NCBI GenBank assembly: GCA_024330215.1
Contig: JANDLU010000003.1
Span: 57,074-121,073 of the forward strand
Direction of reading: 5' to 3'
DNA length: 64,000 nucleotides
DNA from: Candidatus Gaiellasilicea maunaloa
GTDB taxonomy: Bacteria; Actinomycetota; Thermoleophilia; Gaiellales; Gaiellaceae
Shown here: positions 36,113 through 44,928 of the stretch, piece after piece
Layout of the letters: every line of letters begins with the position of its first letter
How positions within the stretch are numbered: the stretch's first letter is position 1
Translations under genes and position numbers: made by a program
The notes under the pieces: model-generated
The model's input: only the letters and a program-made list of their open reading frames with translations
Told to the model about the DNA's origin: nothing
The model's database searches: none

Positions 36113-37555
36113 CTAGGCGGCGTCGAGCGCCGGCACGGCGTCGACCGCGTCCTCGCTCTCGAGCTCGTCGCGGCGGATCAGCGTGATCGCGACCACGATC
36201 CCGAGTGCGCCGACGACCAGCGCTGCCCAGAACGCGCCCTGGAAGCCGTCGACCAGGCCGACCGGCAGGGCGGCGCCGTCTTCCACGGAGCTCGTCGTAC
36301 GGCTGGTCGCGATCGCGGAGAGCGCGGCGATCCCGAGCGCGCCCCCGATCTGCTGCGAGGTGTTGAACAGGCCGGAAGCGAGACCCGCCTCGGCCGGCTC
36401 GACCCCCGCGAGCGCGGCGATCGAGATCGGCACGAACGAGAAGCCGAGCGCAATCCCGATCAGGAGGAAGCCCGGCAGGAGGTCGCCGAGGTACGAGCCG
36501 CCGACCGAGACCTGGGTGAAGTAGACGAGCCCGGCCGTCAGGAAGGCCATGCCCGCGATCATGACGGGCTTGACGCCCACCTTGGTCACGAGTTGGGCGG
36601 CGACCGCCGACCAGAGGATCGCCGTGCCGGCCACCGCCAGATAGGCAACACCGGTCTTCATCGCCGAGTAGCCGAGCACCTGCTGCATGTAGAGCGTCAG
36701 CATCAGGAACATGGCGAACATCGCCGTGCCGAGAATGAACCCGGCGACGTTCGCGCCAAGCACGGTGCGGATCTTGAGGATCCCGAAGCGCATCAGCGGC
36801 TCGGGATGGCGTAGCTCCCAGACGACGAACGCGCCGAGGAGGGCGAGTGCGCCGGCGAAGATCGCCCACGTCGTCCCCGAGGTCCAACCGAAGTCGTTCG
36901 CCTCCGTGATCCCGTAGACGAGCGCCATCAGCCCTCCGGTCACGAGCACGGCGCCCGGCGCGTCGAAGCGCTTGACCTTGGCGTCCTTGCTCTCGCCGAG
37001 GAGAAGCGGCGTCAAGGCCAGGCCGGCGATCCCGACCGGAATGTTGACGAAGAAGATCCACTCCCAGGAGAGCGCGTCGGTGAGGACGCCGCCGAGCAGA
37101 ACGCCCGCCGCGGCGCCGAAGCCGCCGACGGCACCCCAGACCCCGAGCGCGAGATTGCGTTCCTTGCCCTCGGCGAACGTCGTCGTCAGGATCGAGAGCG
37201 CCGCCGGGGAGATCACCGCCGCGCCGAGGCCCTGCAGCGCCCGCGCAGCGATCAGCGAGCCCTCGCTCCACGCCAGGCCGGCGAGCAACGAAGCGACGGT
37301 GAAGAGGATCAGGCCGGCGATGAAGATCCGTCGTCGGCCGAGGATGTCGGCGAGCCTGCCGCCGAGGAGCAGGAACCCACCGAAGACGAGCGCGTAGGCG
37401 CTGATCACCCATTGCAGGTTCTCCTGCGAGAAGCCCAGGTCGACCTTGATCGACGGCAGGGCGACGTTCACGATCGCGATATCGAGGACGACCATGAACT
37501 GCACCGCGCTGAGAAGCGCCAGTGCGAACCATCTCTTGTCAGTCGAAGCAGCCAT
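36113..37555 (-). CDS. MFS transporter, DHA2/EmrB-QacA drug efflux type
   Basis: RWFALALLSAVQFMVVLDIAIVNVALPSIKVDLGFSQENLQWVISAYALVFGGFLLLGGRLADILGRRRIFI. Confidence 0.92.
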   Translation of the reverse strand: MAASTDKRWFALALLSAVQFMVVLDIAIVNVALPSIKVDLGFSQENLQWVISAYALVFGGFLLLGGRLADILGRRRIFIAGLILFTVASLLAGLAWSEGSLIAARALQGLGAAVISPAALSILTTTFAEGKERNLALGVWGAVGGFGAAAGVLLGGVLTDALSWEWIFFVNIPVGIAGLALTPLLLGESKDAKVKRFDAPGAVLVTGGLMALVYGITEANDFGWTSGTTWAIFAGALALLGAFVVWELRHPEPLMRFGILKIRTVLGANVAGFILGTAMFAMFLMLTLYMQQVLGYSAMKTGVAYLAVAGTAILWSAVAAQLVTKVGVKPVMIAGMAFLTAGLVYFTQVSVGGSYLGDLLPGFLLIGIALGFSFVPISIAALAGVEPAEAGLASGLFNTSQQIGGALGIAALSAIATSRTTSSVEDGAALPVGLVDGFQGAFWAALVVGALGIVVAITLIRRDELESEDAVDAVPALDAA

Positions 37556-37602
37556 TTCTTTCCCTTCTGCGGTATGCTGAGCTTGCGAAGTTACACCATC
37601 TG

Positions 37603-37617
37603 CTTGCTAAATGCAAG
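37603..37617. promoter_or_regulatory. candidate HxlR operator CTTGCTAAATGCAAG
   Basis: Perfect 5-bp arms with a 5-nt spacer in the AT-richer gap between divergent MFS and HxlR genes. Confidence 0.45.
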
Positions 37618-37664
37618 TTAGCACTGTAGATTGTGAAGTACAGGTGTAGATCAGGGGAAGTGAA

Positions 37665-38279
37665 GTGAAGCGCTACGACCAGTACTGCCCCGTCGCCCAC
37701 TCGCTCGGCCTCGTCGGCGAGCGCTGGTCGCTGCTCGTCGTCCGTGACCTCATCGACGGCCCGAAGCGCTACACGGACCTCGTCGAGGGGCTGCCCGGAA
37801 TCGGCACGAACATCCTCGCGTCACGACTCAGGGACCTCGAGGCCGGCGGAATCATCCGGAAGACGAAGCTGCCGCCGCCGGCGGCCTCTACGGTCTACGA
37901 GCTGACGGAGTGCGGCCACGACCTCCGGCCCGTCCTCCACGAGCTCGCCCGCTGGGGAGCGCGTACGCTCGGCCCGCCGCCGCTCGATGCGCTCCGGCCC
38001 GGTTGGCTCAAGAACGCGCTCCAGATCGCACTCTCACCCGTCGCGAACGAAGGTCGGCTCGCCTTCCGGGTCGGCGAGGAGGAGGCGTCGGTCGTGGACG
38101 GCCAGTCGTCGGCCGGGATCGTCGCGGACGCGGACGTCCTTGTCGAGACAGACGCCGCGGGCTTCTACCACTTGCTCGTGAACCGCGAGCTCGAGGGCGT
38201 GCGGGTGGAAGGCGACGCGGAGCTGCTCGAGCGCGTCGTGAACGCGGTTGCGACCCAGCCGCTTCCCGCGTCCATCTGA
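37665..38279 (+). CDS. HxlR family transcriptional regulator
   Basis: YDQYCPVAHSLGLVGERWSLLVVRDLIDGPKRYTDLVEGLPGIGTNILASRLRDLEAGGIIRKTKLPPP. Confidence 0.9.
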   Translation: MKRYDQYCPVAHSLGLVGERWSLLVVRDLIDGPKRYTDLVEGLPGIGTNILASRLRDLEAGGIIRKTKLPPPAASTVYELTECGHDLRPVLHELARWGARTLGPPPLDALRPGWLKNALQIALSPVANEGRLAFRVGEEEASVVDGQSSAGIVADADVLVETDAAGFYHLLVNRELEGVRVEGDAELLERVVNAVATQPLPASI

Positions 38280-38287
38280 CGCTGCGC

Positions 38288-38740
38288 CTACTCGGCCCGT
38301 CGCGGCACATCGTAGATGAACCAGAGCTGATCGCCTGTCTGCGAGCCCGTAGGAGCCTGGGCGGTGATCTGTCCGATGTCGGGGTACTCGGCGACCTCGG
38401 GCGAGCCGAGGGTGGAAACCACGACGAACCGTGCAGGACCGTCCGTCTCGTTCGTCAGCCCGTGCGCGCCGTCAGGCCCGACTGGAAAGTGAACGACATC
38501 GCCTTCGGAGAGCATCTTCGTGCCTTCCGAGGTGCGCAAACTCGGACGGCCGTGGAGGACTACCAGGAGTTCCTCCCACCGATGATGGAAGTGGTAGACG
38601 AGGAAGTTCCCAGGATCGAGCTCATAGACGGTCGCGCCCAAACCGTCGCCTCGGGGCAAGCGTTTGCTCCGGCCTCCGCCGCCCGACCAGTCATCACCCT
38701 GCTCTCCCCACTCGTCCGACCAGATGTTGCTGTCGGTCAT
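38288..38740 (-). CDS. cupin domain protein
   Basis: LGATVYELDPGNFLVYHFHHRWEELLVVLHGRPSLRTSEGTKMLSEGDVVHFPVGPDGAHGLTN. Confidence 0.88.
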   Translation of the reverse strand: MTDSNIWSDEWGEQGDDWSGGGGRSKRLPRGDGLGATVYELDPGNFLVYHFHHRWEELLVVLHGRPSLRTSEGTKMLSEGDVVHFPVGPDGAHGLTNETDGPARFVVVSTLGSPEVAEYPDIGQITAQAPTGSQTGDQLWFIYDVPRRAE

Positions 38741-38795
38741 GTGCGCAATCTACGCCCGCCACCCTCGTTCACCTAACCTCGCTCGCGCGGAGCGC

Positions 38796-40109
38796 TTACG
38801 CGGCCGGCGTCTTCGAGGCCTCCCGCCTGAGCAGCTCCCAGGCCAGCCGCACGTCCACTTCGGTCGTACGCGCGCTCCCGACCGCGAGCCGCAGCACGTA
38901 GCGACCGTTCAGCCTCGTGTGCGAGAGGAAGATCTCGCCGCTTGCGTTGACGCGCTCGAGGAGCGCCTCGTTCTCCTCGTCCGAGCCCTCACGTCGAAAG
39001 CAGACGAGCGAGAAGGGGCGCGGCGCGGCGAGCTCCCAACCGGGCTCCTCGCGCACCCAGCCCTCGAAGAGCCCGGCGAGCCGAACTGCCTCGCGGATCC
39101 GCTCCTGCAGCCCCTCGCGGCCGTAGCAGCGCAGGACGGCCCAGAGCTTGAGCGCCCGGAAGCGGCGGCCGAGCGCCGGGCTGTACTCCGAAAGGCTCGC
39201 CACCTCCTCGCTGACGCGCAGGAACTCGGGGACGAGTCTGAAAGCGGCGCGCAGGTCCTCCGGCCGGCGTGTCCAGAGAGTCGAGCAGTCCATCGGCGTC
39301 AGGAGCCACTTGTGGGGGTTGACGACGATCGAGTCGGCGCGGTCCCAACCGGCGAAGTGATGACGCAGCTCGGGACAGACCGCCGCCGAGCCCGCATACG
39401 CGGCGTCGACATGCAGCCAGACGGACTCCCGAGCCGCTGCGTCCGCGACCGCAGCGACGGGATCGACAGAGCTCGTGGACGTCGTCCCGACCGTGGCCAC
39501 GACGGCGCAGGCGGCGGTGAGGTCGAGCTCGTCCAGCCGGATCCGGAAGCCGTCGTCCACCGGCGCCTTGCGCAACTCGAGCTCGAGGAGGCGGCAGGCC
39601 TTCTCGACCGACGAGTGCGCGTGCTCGGAGCAGACGACGACCCGGGCGCCCGGCTTCGCGTGGCGGGCAGCCGCGAGCGCCGCCATCGTCGCCGTCGAGG
39701 CGGTGTCCTCGATGTGGCCGTGCAGGCCGGACGGAAGGCCGAGCAACTGTGCGAGCCAGTCGAGCGTCAGCTCCTCCAGCTCCTGCAGCGCCGGCGAGGT
39801 ACGCCAGAGGATTCCGACCTGGTTCAGTCCCGCTGCGAGGAGCTCCGCAAGGATCCCCGGCTCGGAGGCGGTCGCGGCGAAGTAGGCAAAGAAGCGCGGG
39901 CTCTGCCAGTGCGTGAGCCCCGGCAGGAGGACGTCGTCGAGGTCGCGGAGGACGTTCGCGAACGGCTCGGCCTGCTCGGGCGGCGAGGCCGGCAGGCGCG
40001 AGCGGATCTCGCCCGGCTCCACCTGCGCGAGCACCGGCAGCTCGCCGACGCGCTCGAGGTAGGAGGCGACCCACTCGAGCGCGGCGGCGCCGTCCTCGCG
40101 AAAGCTCAC
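38796..40109 (-). CDS. PLP-dependent aromatic-L-amino-acid decarboxylase family protein
   Basis: LTHWQSPRFFAYFAATASEPGILAELLAAGLNQVGILWRTSPALQELE; HVDAAYAGSAAVCPELRHHFAGWDRADSIVVNPHKWLL (PLP lysine). Confidence 0.92.
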   Translation of the reverse strand: MSFREDGAAALEWVASYLERVGELPVLAQVEPGEIRSRLPASPPEQAEPFANVLRDLDDVLLPGLTHWQSPRFFAYFAATASEPGILAELLAAGLNQVGILWRTSPALQELEELTLDWLAQLLGLPSGLHGHIEDTASTATMAALAAARHAKPGARVVVCSEHAHSSVEKACRLLELELRKAPVDDGFRIRLDELDLTAACAVVATVGTTSTSSVDPVAAVADAAARESVWLHVDAAYAGSAAVCPELRHHFAGWDRADSIVVNPHKWLLTPMDCSTLWTRRPEDLRAAFRLVPEFLRVSEEVASLSEYSPALGRRFRALKLWAVLRCYGREGLQERIREAVRLAGLFEGWVREEPGWELAAPRPFSLVCFRREGSDEENEALLERVNASGEIFLSHTRLNGRYVLRLAVGSARTTEVDVRLAWELLRREASKTPAA

Positions 40110-40435
40110 GCGTCGTCCGCCGGCAGCTCCAGCGCCACTGTGGCGGCGGTTGATGAGCGCCCGTCCTGGATCGTCGCGATCACAACGCGATCCTCGTCTT
40201 CGTAGACGTCGTAGACGATGATCATCCATCGCCACGGGCCGAGCACGAAGCGGAAGCCTTCCCACCCGCGGGCCTCGAGCCCAGCCCCCTCGAGCGCAGT
40301 CCCGAGTCGAGGAAAGCGGCCGAGCGACCGGATCGAGCGTCTCACGCGAGCATTGGTGTCCGCGGGCAAGCGGTGAGTGACGCGAAGGCGCGCGAGATCC
40401 TCGGCCGCCGCCGGGCTGACCTCGACACGCGCCAT
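40106..40435 (-). CDS. ParE/RelE-like toxin
   Basis: MARVEVSPAAAEDLARLRVTHRLPADTNARVRRSIRSLGRFPRLGTALEG...GPWRWMIIVYDVYEDEDRVVIATIQDGRSS: ParE-superfamily pattern. Confidence 0.75.
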   Translation of the reverse strand: MARVEVSPAAAEDLARLRVTHRLPADTNARVRRSIRSLGRFPRLGTALEGAGLEARGWEGFRFVLGPWRWMIIVYDVYEDEDRVVIATIQDGRSSTAATVALELPADDA

Positions 40436-40437
40436 TG

Positions 40438-40695
40438 TCAGAGGTCTTCGAGCGAAATCGTCCGACCCGACCGACCCTGTTCGCGCCCGAGGTTCGCCCG
40501 CTCCAGAGCGCCAGGAATGCCGTCGAGCAACTGGACCATCGTCTCGGCATCGAGGTCGGCCTCGTCGATAGCGCGCGTGAGGAGCGAGCGTGCGAGCGTC
40601 CCCTGCTGCGTGTACGCGCGCTCGGCCATCCGGCTGAGCTTCTCCGCATGCTCGCCGTCGAGGGTGACGTTCAGCCGAGTCGCTCGCTCCGCCAT
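40438..40695 (-). CDS. RHH/CopG-like antitoxin
   Basis: MAERATRLNVTLDGEHAEKLSRMAERAYTQQGTLARSLLTRAIDEADLD; directly upstream of the ParE-like gene. Confidence 0.75.
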   Translation of the reverse strand: MAERATRLNVTLDGEHAEKLSRMAERAYTQQGTLARSLLTRAIDEADLDAETMVQLLDGIPGALERANLGREQGRSGRTISLEDL

Positions 40696-40735
40696 TCCCG
40701 GAGCGTACACGACCGGCCACGAATCGTGCAGACCG

Positions 40736-40793
40736 TCACTTGCGGAGCTTCTCGATCTCGGCCCACGGGCGCGTGTTCAGGATCTGCTCTTCG
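40736..40793. repeat. duplicate of polX 3' end (copy 1, relic)
   Basis: TCACTTGCGGAGCTTCTCGATCTCGGCCCACGGGCGCGTGTTCAGGATCTGCTCTTCG; minus strand encodes EEQILNTRPWAEIEKLRK*. Confidence 0.85.
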
Positions 40794-41358
40794 CAGCTAC
40801 ACCCGACGCGCCTGCGCGGTCCCATCCCGACGCTCCGAACGGCAGCGCCTCGAGCTCCCGCCAGCGTTCGGGCTCATACTCCTCGAGCAGGGATGCGGCG
40901 CCGATCGAACAGGCCACCGGCAGCAGCGGCGTCAGTCGAGTGCGCACTCGTTCGAGGCTGATCGCCACCCGCGCAAAGCTAGCGATCGTCGCATGCGGCA
41001 CGGGCTCGTCGAACGCGCCTCCGTAGGGAGGAGTGTCCGGATAGCTCTTCCATAGACTGCGCATCGACTCCTTCAGCTCGCCCTGCGGCTCGGGAGCGAC
41101 GTATGCGACGACGTCGGGGAATTCCTCAACCCTCACAAGCGCGAACTGGAGCGGCGCGCGTTCGGCGAAGAATCCGAGCAGACCGTCGACCAACTCTGGC
41201 GTGACCGCTCCACGGGGAACGAACGGATGGAGCAGCGTGAGATGCAGACCGATGCGAGCTGCCCCTGCCGGATCGAGTTCGGCTCGCGCCTCAGCAACAG
41301 CCGGAGCGGCGTCATCGAGCATCAGCGAGATTGCCGTGCGAGGCGGTGACCCGCTCAC
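40777..41358 (-). CDS. 2'-5' RNA ligase / 2H phosphoesterase-like protein
   Basis: VSGSPPRTAISLMLDD...RIGLHLTLLHPFV (HxTL) and EPVPHATIASFARV (HAT-type second H motif); GTG start overlaps polX TGA. Confidence 0.75.
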   Translation of the reverse strand: MSGSPPRTAISLMLDDAAPAVAEARAELDPAGAARIGLHLTLLHPFVPRGAVTPELVDGLLGFFAERAPLQFALVRVEEFPDVVAYVAPEPQGELKESMRSLWKSYPDTPPYGGAFDEPVPHATIASFARVAISLERVRTRLTPLLPVACSIGAASLLEEYEPERWRELEALPFGASGWDRAGASGVAAKSRS

Positions 41359-41413
41359 TTCAGAAGCTTCTCGATCTCCGCCCACGGGCGCGTGTTCAGG
41401 ATCTGCTCCTTCG
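41355..41413. repeat. polX 3' end (copy 2, in the intact gene)
   Basis: TCACTTCAGAAGCTTCTCGATCTCCGCCCACGGGCGCGTGTTCAGGATCTGCTCCTTCG; encodes KEQILNTRPWAEIEKLLK*. Confidence 0.85.
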
Positions 41414-43064
41414 AGAGCCACGCGCGCCGGGCCTGCGCGATCCCGAGCTCGACGTAGCCGAGCGCGCCGGTGGAGTGGCCGTCGCTCGAGACGACGAGCG
41501 TCAGGCCAGCCTCGCCGGCGAGCCGCGCGTTCGCGTCGCGGAGGTCGAGCCGGTCGGGCTGCGAGTTGATCTCGAGGAACGTGCCTGTCGCGAGGGCACG
41601 CTCGACCACGCGCTCGACCGCGATCGTCGAGGGCAGGCGCTTGCCGATCTTACGGCCAGTCAGGTGGCCGATGCAGTCGACGTGCGGGTTCTCCAGCGCC
41701 GCGAGCACGCGGCCCGTCGGATCGTTCTCGAAGCTCGAGTGCACCGACGCCATCGCCCAGTCGAGCTGCTCGAGCAGCTCGTCCGCGAGATCGAGCTCGC
41801 CGTTCGCGCGGATGTTCACCTCGATCCCCTTCAGGATCCGGAAGGGCGCGAGCCACTCGTTCAGCGCGTCGATCTCCTCCCACTGGCGCTCCAGCCGGCC
41901 CTCGCGCAACCGCTGCGAGTGGTCGCACATCGCGAGGTAGTCGTGCCCGAGCTCGCGTGCCGCGAGCGCCATCTCCTCGATCGTCGCCTTCCCGTCCGAC
42001 CAGGTCGAGTGCGAGTGGAGGTCCCCGCAGAGGTCGGCGCGCTCGACGAGCGTCGGCAAGTTGCCCTCGCGCGCGGCCGCCAGCTCACCGCCGTTCTCGC
42101 GCAGCTCGGGCGGGATGAACGCGTAGCCGAGATGCGCATAGACGGCCTCTTCGTCCTCGGCGCTGAAGACCTCGCCGGTCTCGGTCGTCGTGATCCCGTA
42201 CTCCGACACGGAGAAGCCGCGCCTGACGGCCTCCTCGCGGAGGGCGACGTTGTGCTCCTTGGAACCCGTGAAGTGCTGGAGCAGGTTCCCGTACGACTCG
42301 GGCGGAACGACGCGGAGGTCGAAGCGGAGACCGTCGTTCGAGATCACCGTTGCCTTCGTCTCGCCCTTGGCGACGACGTCCGCGACCCAGACGAGCTTCG
42401 TGAAGTAGTCGATCAGGGCGGGCGGATCGGTCGAGGTGGCGATGAGGTCGAGGTCGCGGAAGGTCTCGCGGCGCCGGCGTACCGAGCCGGCCTCGGAGAC
42501 CTTCACCGCGGCCGGATGCTCGCGGAGAACGGAGACGACGGCGAGCACCGCCGGCAGGCCCGCCCCCAGCAGGCGGCGCGACTCGCGCGGGTCCTTCGGC
42601 GTCTCGGCGAGCGCCTTCAGGATCTTCGCCTCGGTCGTCGCTCCCAGCCCGGCGAGCGTGCGCAGCCGCTCGCCCTCGGCCGCGGCCTTCAGCTCCGCGA
42701 CGGTCGTCACCCCGAGCTCCTGCCAGATCCGCCGCGCGGTCTTCGGGCCCAGGCCGGGCAGGTGCATGAAGCGGACGACCTCCTCGGGAATGAGCGCCTT
42801 CCTCTTCGTTAGCGCCTTCATCTCCCCGAGCTCGACCACCTCGACGATCTTCCCTTCGATCGTGGCGCCGATCCCGGCGAGGCTCTTGGCCTTGCCGTCG
42901 AGCGCGAGCTGGGCGACCGGGCCGCCGGTCTCGCGGATCCGGGTCGCCGCGCGCCGGTAGGCGAGCACGCGGAACGAGCTCTCGCCCTCGAGCTCGCTCA
43001 GATCGGCCAGCAGCTCGAGCTGCGCCGCGAGCTCGTCGTTCCTCGGCAGGGTTGCAGAGCTCAC
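41355..43064 (-). CDS. polX: DNA polymerase/3'-5' exonuclease PolX (Pol X + PHP)
   Basis: LPGLGPKTARRIWQELGV; SVRRRRETFRDLDLIATS; PHP domain GDLHSHSTWSDGKATIEEMALAARELGHDYLAMCDHSQRL. Confidence 0.95.
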   Translation of the reverse strand: MSSATLPRNDELAAQLELLADLSELEGESSFRVLAYRRAATRIRETGGPVAQLALDGKAKSLAGIGATIEGKIVEVVELGEMKALTKRKALIPEEVVRFMHLPGLGPKTARRIWQELGVTTVAELKAAAEGERLRTLAGLGATTEAKILKALAETPKDPRESRRLLGAGLPAVLAVVSVLREHPAAVKVSEAGSVRRRRETFRDLDLIATSTDPPALIDYFTKLVWVADVVAKGETKATVISNDGLRFDLRVVPPESYGNLLQHFTGSKEHNVALREEAVRRGFSVSEYGITTTETGEVFSAEDEEAVYAHLGYAFIPPELRENGGELAAAREGNLPTLVERADLCGDLHSHSTWSDGKATIEEMALAARELGHDYLAMCDHSQRLREGRLERQWEEIDALNEWLAPFRILKGIEVNIRANGELDLADELLEQLDWAMASVHSSFENDPTGRVLAALENPHVDCIGHLTGRKIGKRLPSTIAVERVVERALATGTFLEINSQPDRLDLRDANARLAGEAGLTLVVSSDGHSTGALGYVELGIAQARRAWLSKEQILNTRPWAEIEKLLK

Positions 43065-43083
43065 TGCGGGACGACCACACGCT

Positions 43084-43189
43084 GCCGGGGCGCGCCGCCC
43101 GCGTGCGATGCAAGGACGCAGGGAGCGGCGATAGCAGCGCTATCGCCGCGACTGAGGACGCCGCAGCGTGCCGGGCGGCGCGTCCCGGC
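43084..43189. repeat. nested palindromic element
   Basis: Outer arms 43084-43101 and 43172-43189 (18 bp, one G:T), inner arms GCGGCGATAGC/GCTATCGCCGC at 43125-43135/43139-43149. Confidence 0.8.
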
Positions 43190-43244
43190 GGCCTGTGCTT
43201 CGTTCCGAAGGGAGCTCCTAGCCACTTCCCGCGATGATACGGAG

Positions 43245-43958
43245 GTGAGAGCGATGGTTTGCTTGCCCACATACGATGAGCGCGAGAGCCTCGAGCCGAT
43301 GCTGCGCGCGCTCGGCGAGGTGCTCGGACCGGACGACCGCGTGCTCGTGATCGACGACAACTCCCCCGACGGCACCGGCGAGCTCGCCGACCGACTCGCG
43401 GCCGAGCTTCCCTTCGTCGACGTGCTCCACCGGCAGCGGAAGGACGGACTCGGGCGCGCGTACATCGCCGGCTTCCGGATCGCGCTCGACCGCGGCGCCG
43501 AGCTCGTCCTCGAGCTGGACTGCGACTTCTCGCACGACCCGAGAGACGTGCCCCGGTTGATCGAGGCGGCGGGCTCCGCCGATCTCGTGCTGGGCTCGCG
43601 CTACGTGGCGGGCGGCGGGGTGCGGGACTGGGGGCTCGTCCGCCGCCTGATCTCGCGAGGCGCGTCCCTCTACACTCGCCTGCTGCTGATGCCGGTGCGG
43701 GATGCCACCGGCGGCTTCAAGTGCTTCCGCCGTGAGGTGCTCGAGCGGCTCGATCTCGACGCGATCACCTCGCGTGGCTACATGTTCCAGATCGAGACGA
43801 CGTTCCGCGCCCGTCGCGCCGGCTTCCGGGTCGTCGAGATCCCGATCGTCTTCTCCGACCGCGAGGTCGGCGGGTCCAAGATGTCGCGGGCAATCGTCGC
43901 GGAAGCGATCTGGAAGGTGCCGGCGCTGCGGCTTGCGTCGCTGCGAGGGCGGCTGTGA
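43245..43958 (+). CDS. polyprenol monophosphomannose synthase-like GT2 glycosyltransferase
   Basis: MVCLPTYDERESLEPMLRAL; VLVIDDNSPDGTGELADRLA; ELDCDFSHDPRDVPRLIEAA; GGFKCFRREVLERLDLD. Confidence 0.92.
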   Translation: MRAMVCLPTYDERESLEPMLRALGEVLGPDDRVLVIDDNSPDGTGELADRLAAELPFVDVLHRQRKDGLGRAYIAGFRIALDRGAELVLELDCDFSHDPRDVPRLIEAAGSADLVLGSRYVAGGGVRDWGLVRRLISRGASLYTRLLLMPVRDATGGFKCFRREVLERLDLDAITSRGYMFQIETTFRARRAGFRVVEIPIVFSDREVGGSKMSRAIVAEAIWKVPALRLASLRGRL

Positions 43959-44275
43959 GGCAGGCGACGGACGCGAGCTTCGCGGACGACGTGCTCGCCG
44001 CGGCCGGCCCTGTGATCGTGGACTTCTGGGCACCCTGGTGCAAGCCGTGCAAGGCGCTCGAGCCGATCCTCGAGGCGCTCGCCGCCGAGCACGGGCTCGG
44101 CCTGGTGGGGCTGAACATCGACGAGCACCTCGGCGTGCCGTCCCGCTACGGCGTCCTCTCGCTGCCGACGGTGATCCTGTTCGAGGGCGGCGAGCCGCGC
44201 TCGGAGGTGATCGGAGCCCGGCCAGGCTCCCACTTCGAGCGGGCCTGGGCCGGCTGGCTCGGCGGCGGCGGATGA
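43955..44275 (+). CDS. thioredoxin family protein
   Basis: VIVDFWAPWCKPCKALEPILEALA (WCKPC); YGVLSLPTVILFEGGE. Confidence 0.92.
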   Translation: MRQATDASFADDVLAAAGPVIVDFWAPWCKPCKALEPILEALAAEHGLGLVGLNIDEHLGVPSRYGVLSLPTVILFEGGEPRSEVIGARPGSHFERAWAGWLGGGG

Positions 44276-44928
44276 GCGAGGTGCGCTACGACGGGCATGC
44301 GGACTGGTTCGATGCCATCGCGACCTCTGAGCTCGGCCTCTTCGGCCGTCGGATCGTGATCGAGCTGTTGGGTTCGGGTCCGGGTGCGCTCGTCGACGTC
44401 GGCTGTGGTGGTGGCTCGCACGCCGCCGCGTTTGCGGAGCTTGGCTGGAGCGTCACCGGGATCGACGTCTCGGAGGATCAGTTGCGCCTGGCGCGCGCCC
44501 GTGGAATCGACGCGCGGCTCGGGCGCGCAGAGGAGTTGCCCTTTGCAAACGCGAGCTTCGACGCCGCCGTCTCGATGTGGACACACACCGACGTGGACGA
44601 CTTCGACGCGGAGGCGCGAGAGATCGCGCGCGTGCTTCGGCCCGGAGCGCCGTTCGTCTACTTCGGCGCGCACCCCTGCTTTGTCGGGCCGCACACGCGC
44701 TTTGTCGTCGACGAGGGGCTGCCCGAGCTGCACCCTGGCTATCGCACGACAGGCCGCTACGACAACGCCCACCGGCCCGACGGAATCCGAGCACGGGTCG
44801 GCGCGGCACATCTCCCGCTCGCGCTTCTTCTGCGAGCCTTCGTGGAAGCTGGGCTTCGCCTCGAGCGAATCGAAGAACCGGGTGACCGCGAGTACCCGTA
44901 CACGCTGGCGCTGCGTTGGCGTCGGTAG
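44272..44928 (+). CDS. class I SAM-dependent methyltransferase
   Basis: ALVDVGCGGGSHAAAFAELGWSVTGIDVSEDQLRLARARGIDARLGRAEELPFANASFDAAVSMWTHTDVDD. Confidence 0.9.
   Translation: MSEVRYDGHADWFDAIATSELGLFGRRIVIELLGSGPGALVDVGCGGGSHAAAFAELGWSVTGIDVSEDQLRLARARGIDARLGRAEELPFANASFDAAVSMWTHTDVDDFDAEAREIARVLRPGAPFVYFGAHPCFVGPHTRFVVDEGLPELHPGYRTTGRYDNAHRPDGIRARVGAAHLPLALLLRAFVEAGLRLERIEEPGDREYPYTLALRWRR

Noticed and set aside
34878-37532. 884-aa minus-strand ORF across LacI and MFS genes
   Set aside because: Spans two recognised genes in a different frame, Arg/Gly/Pro-rich; spurious.
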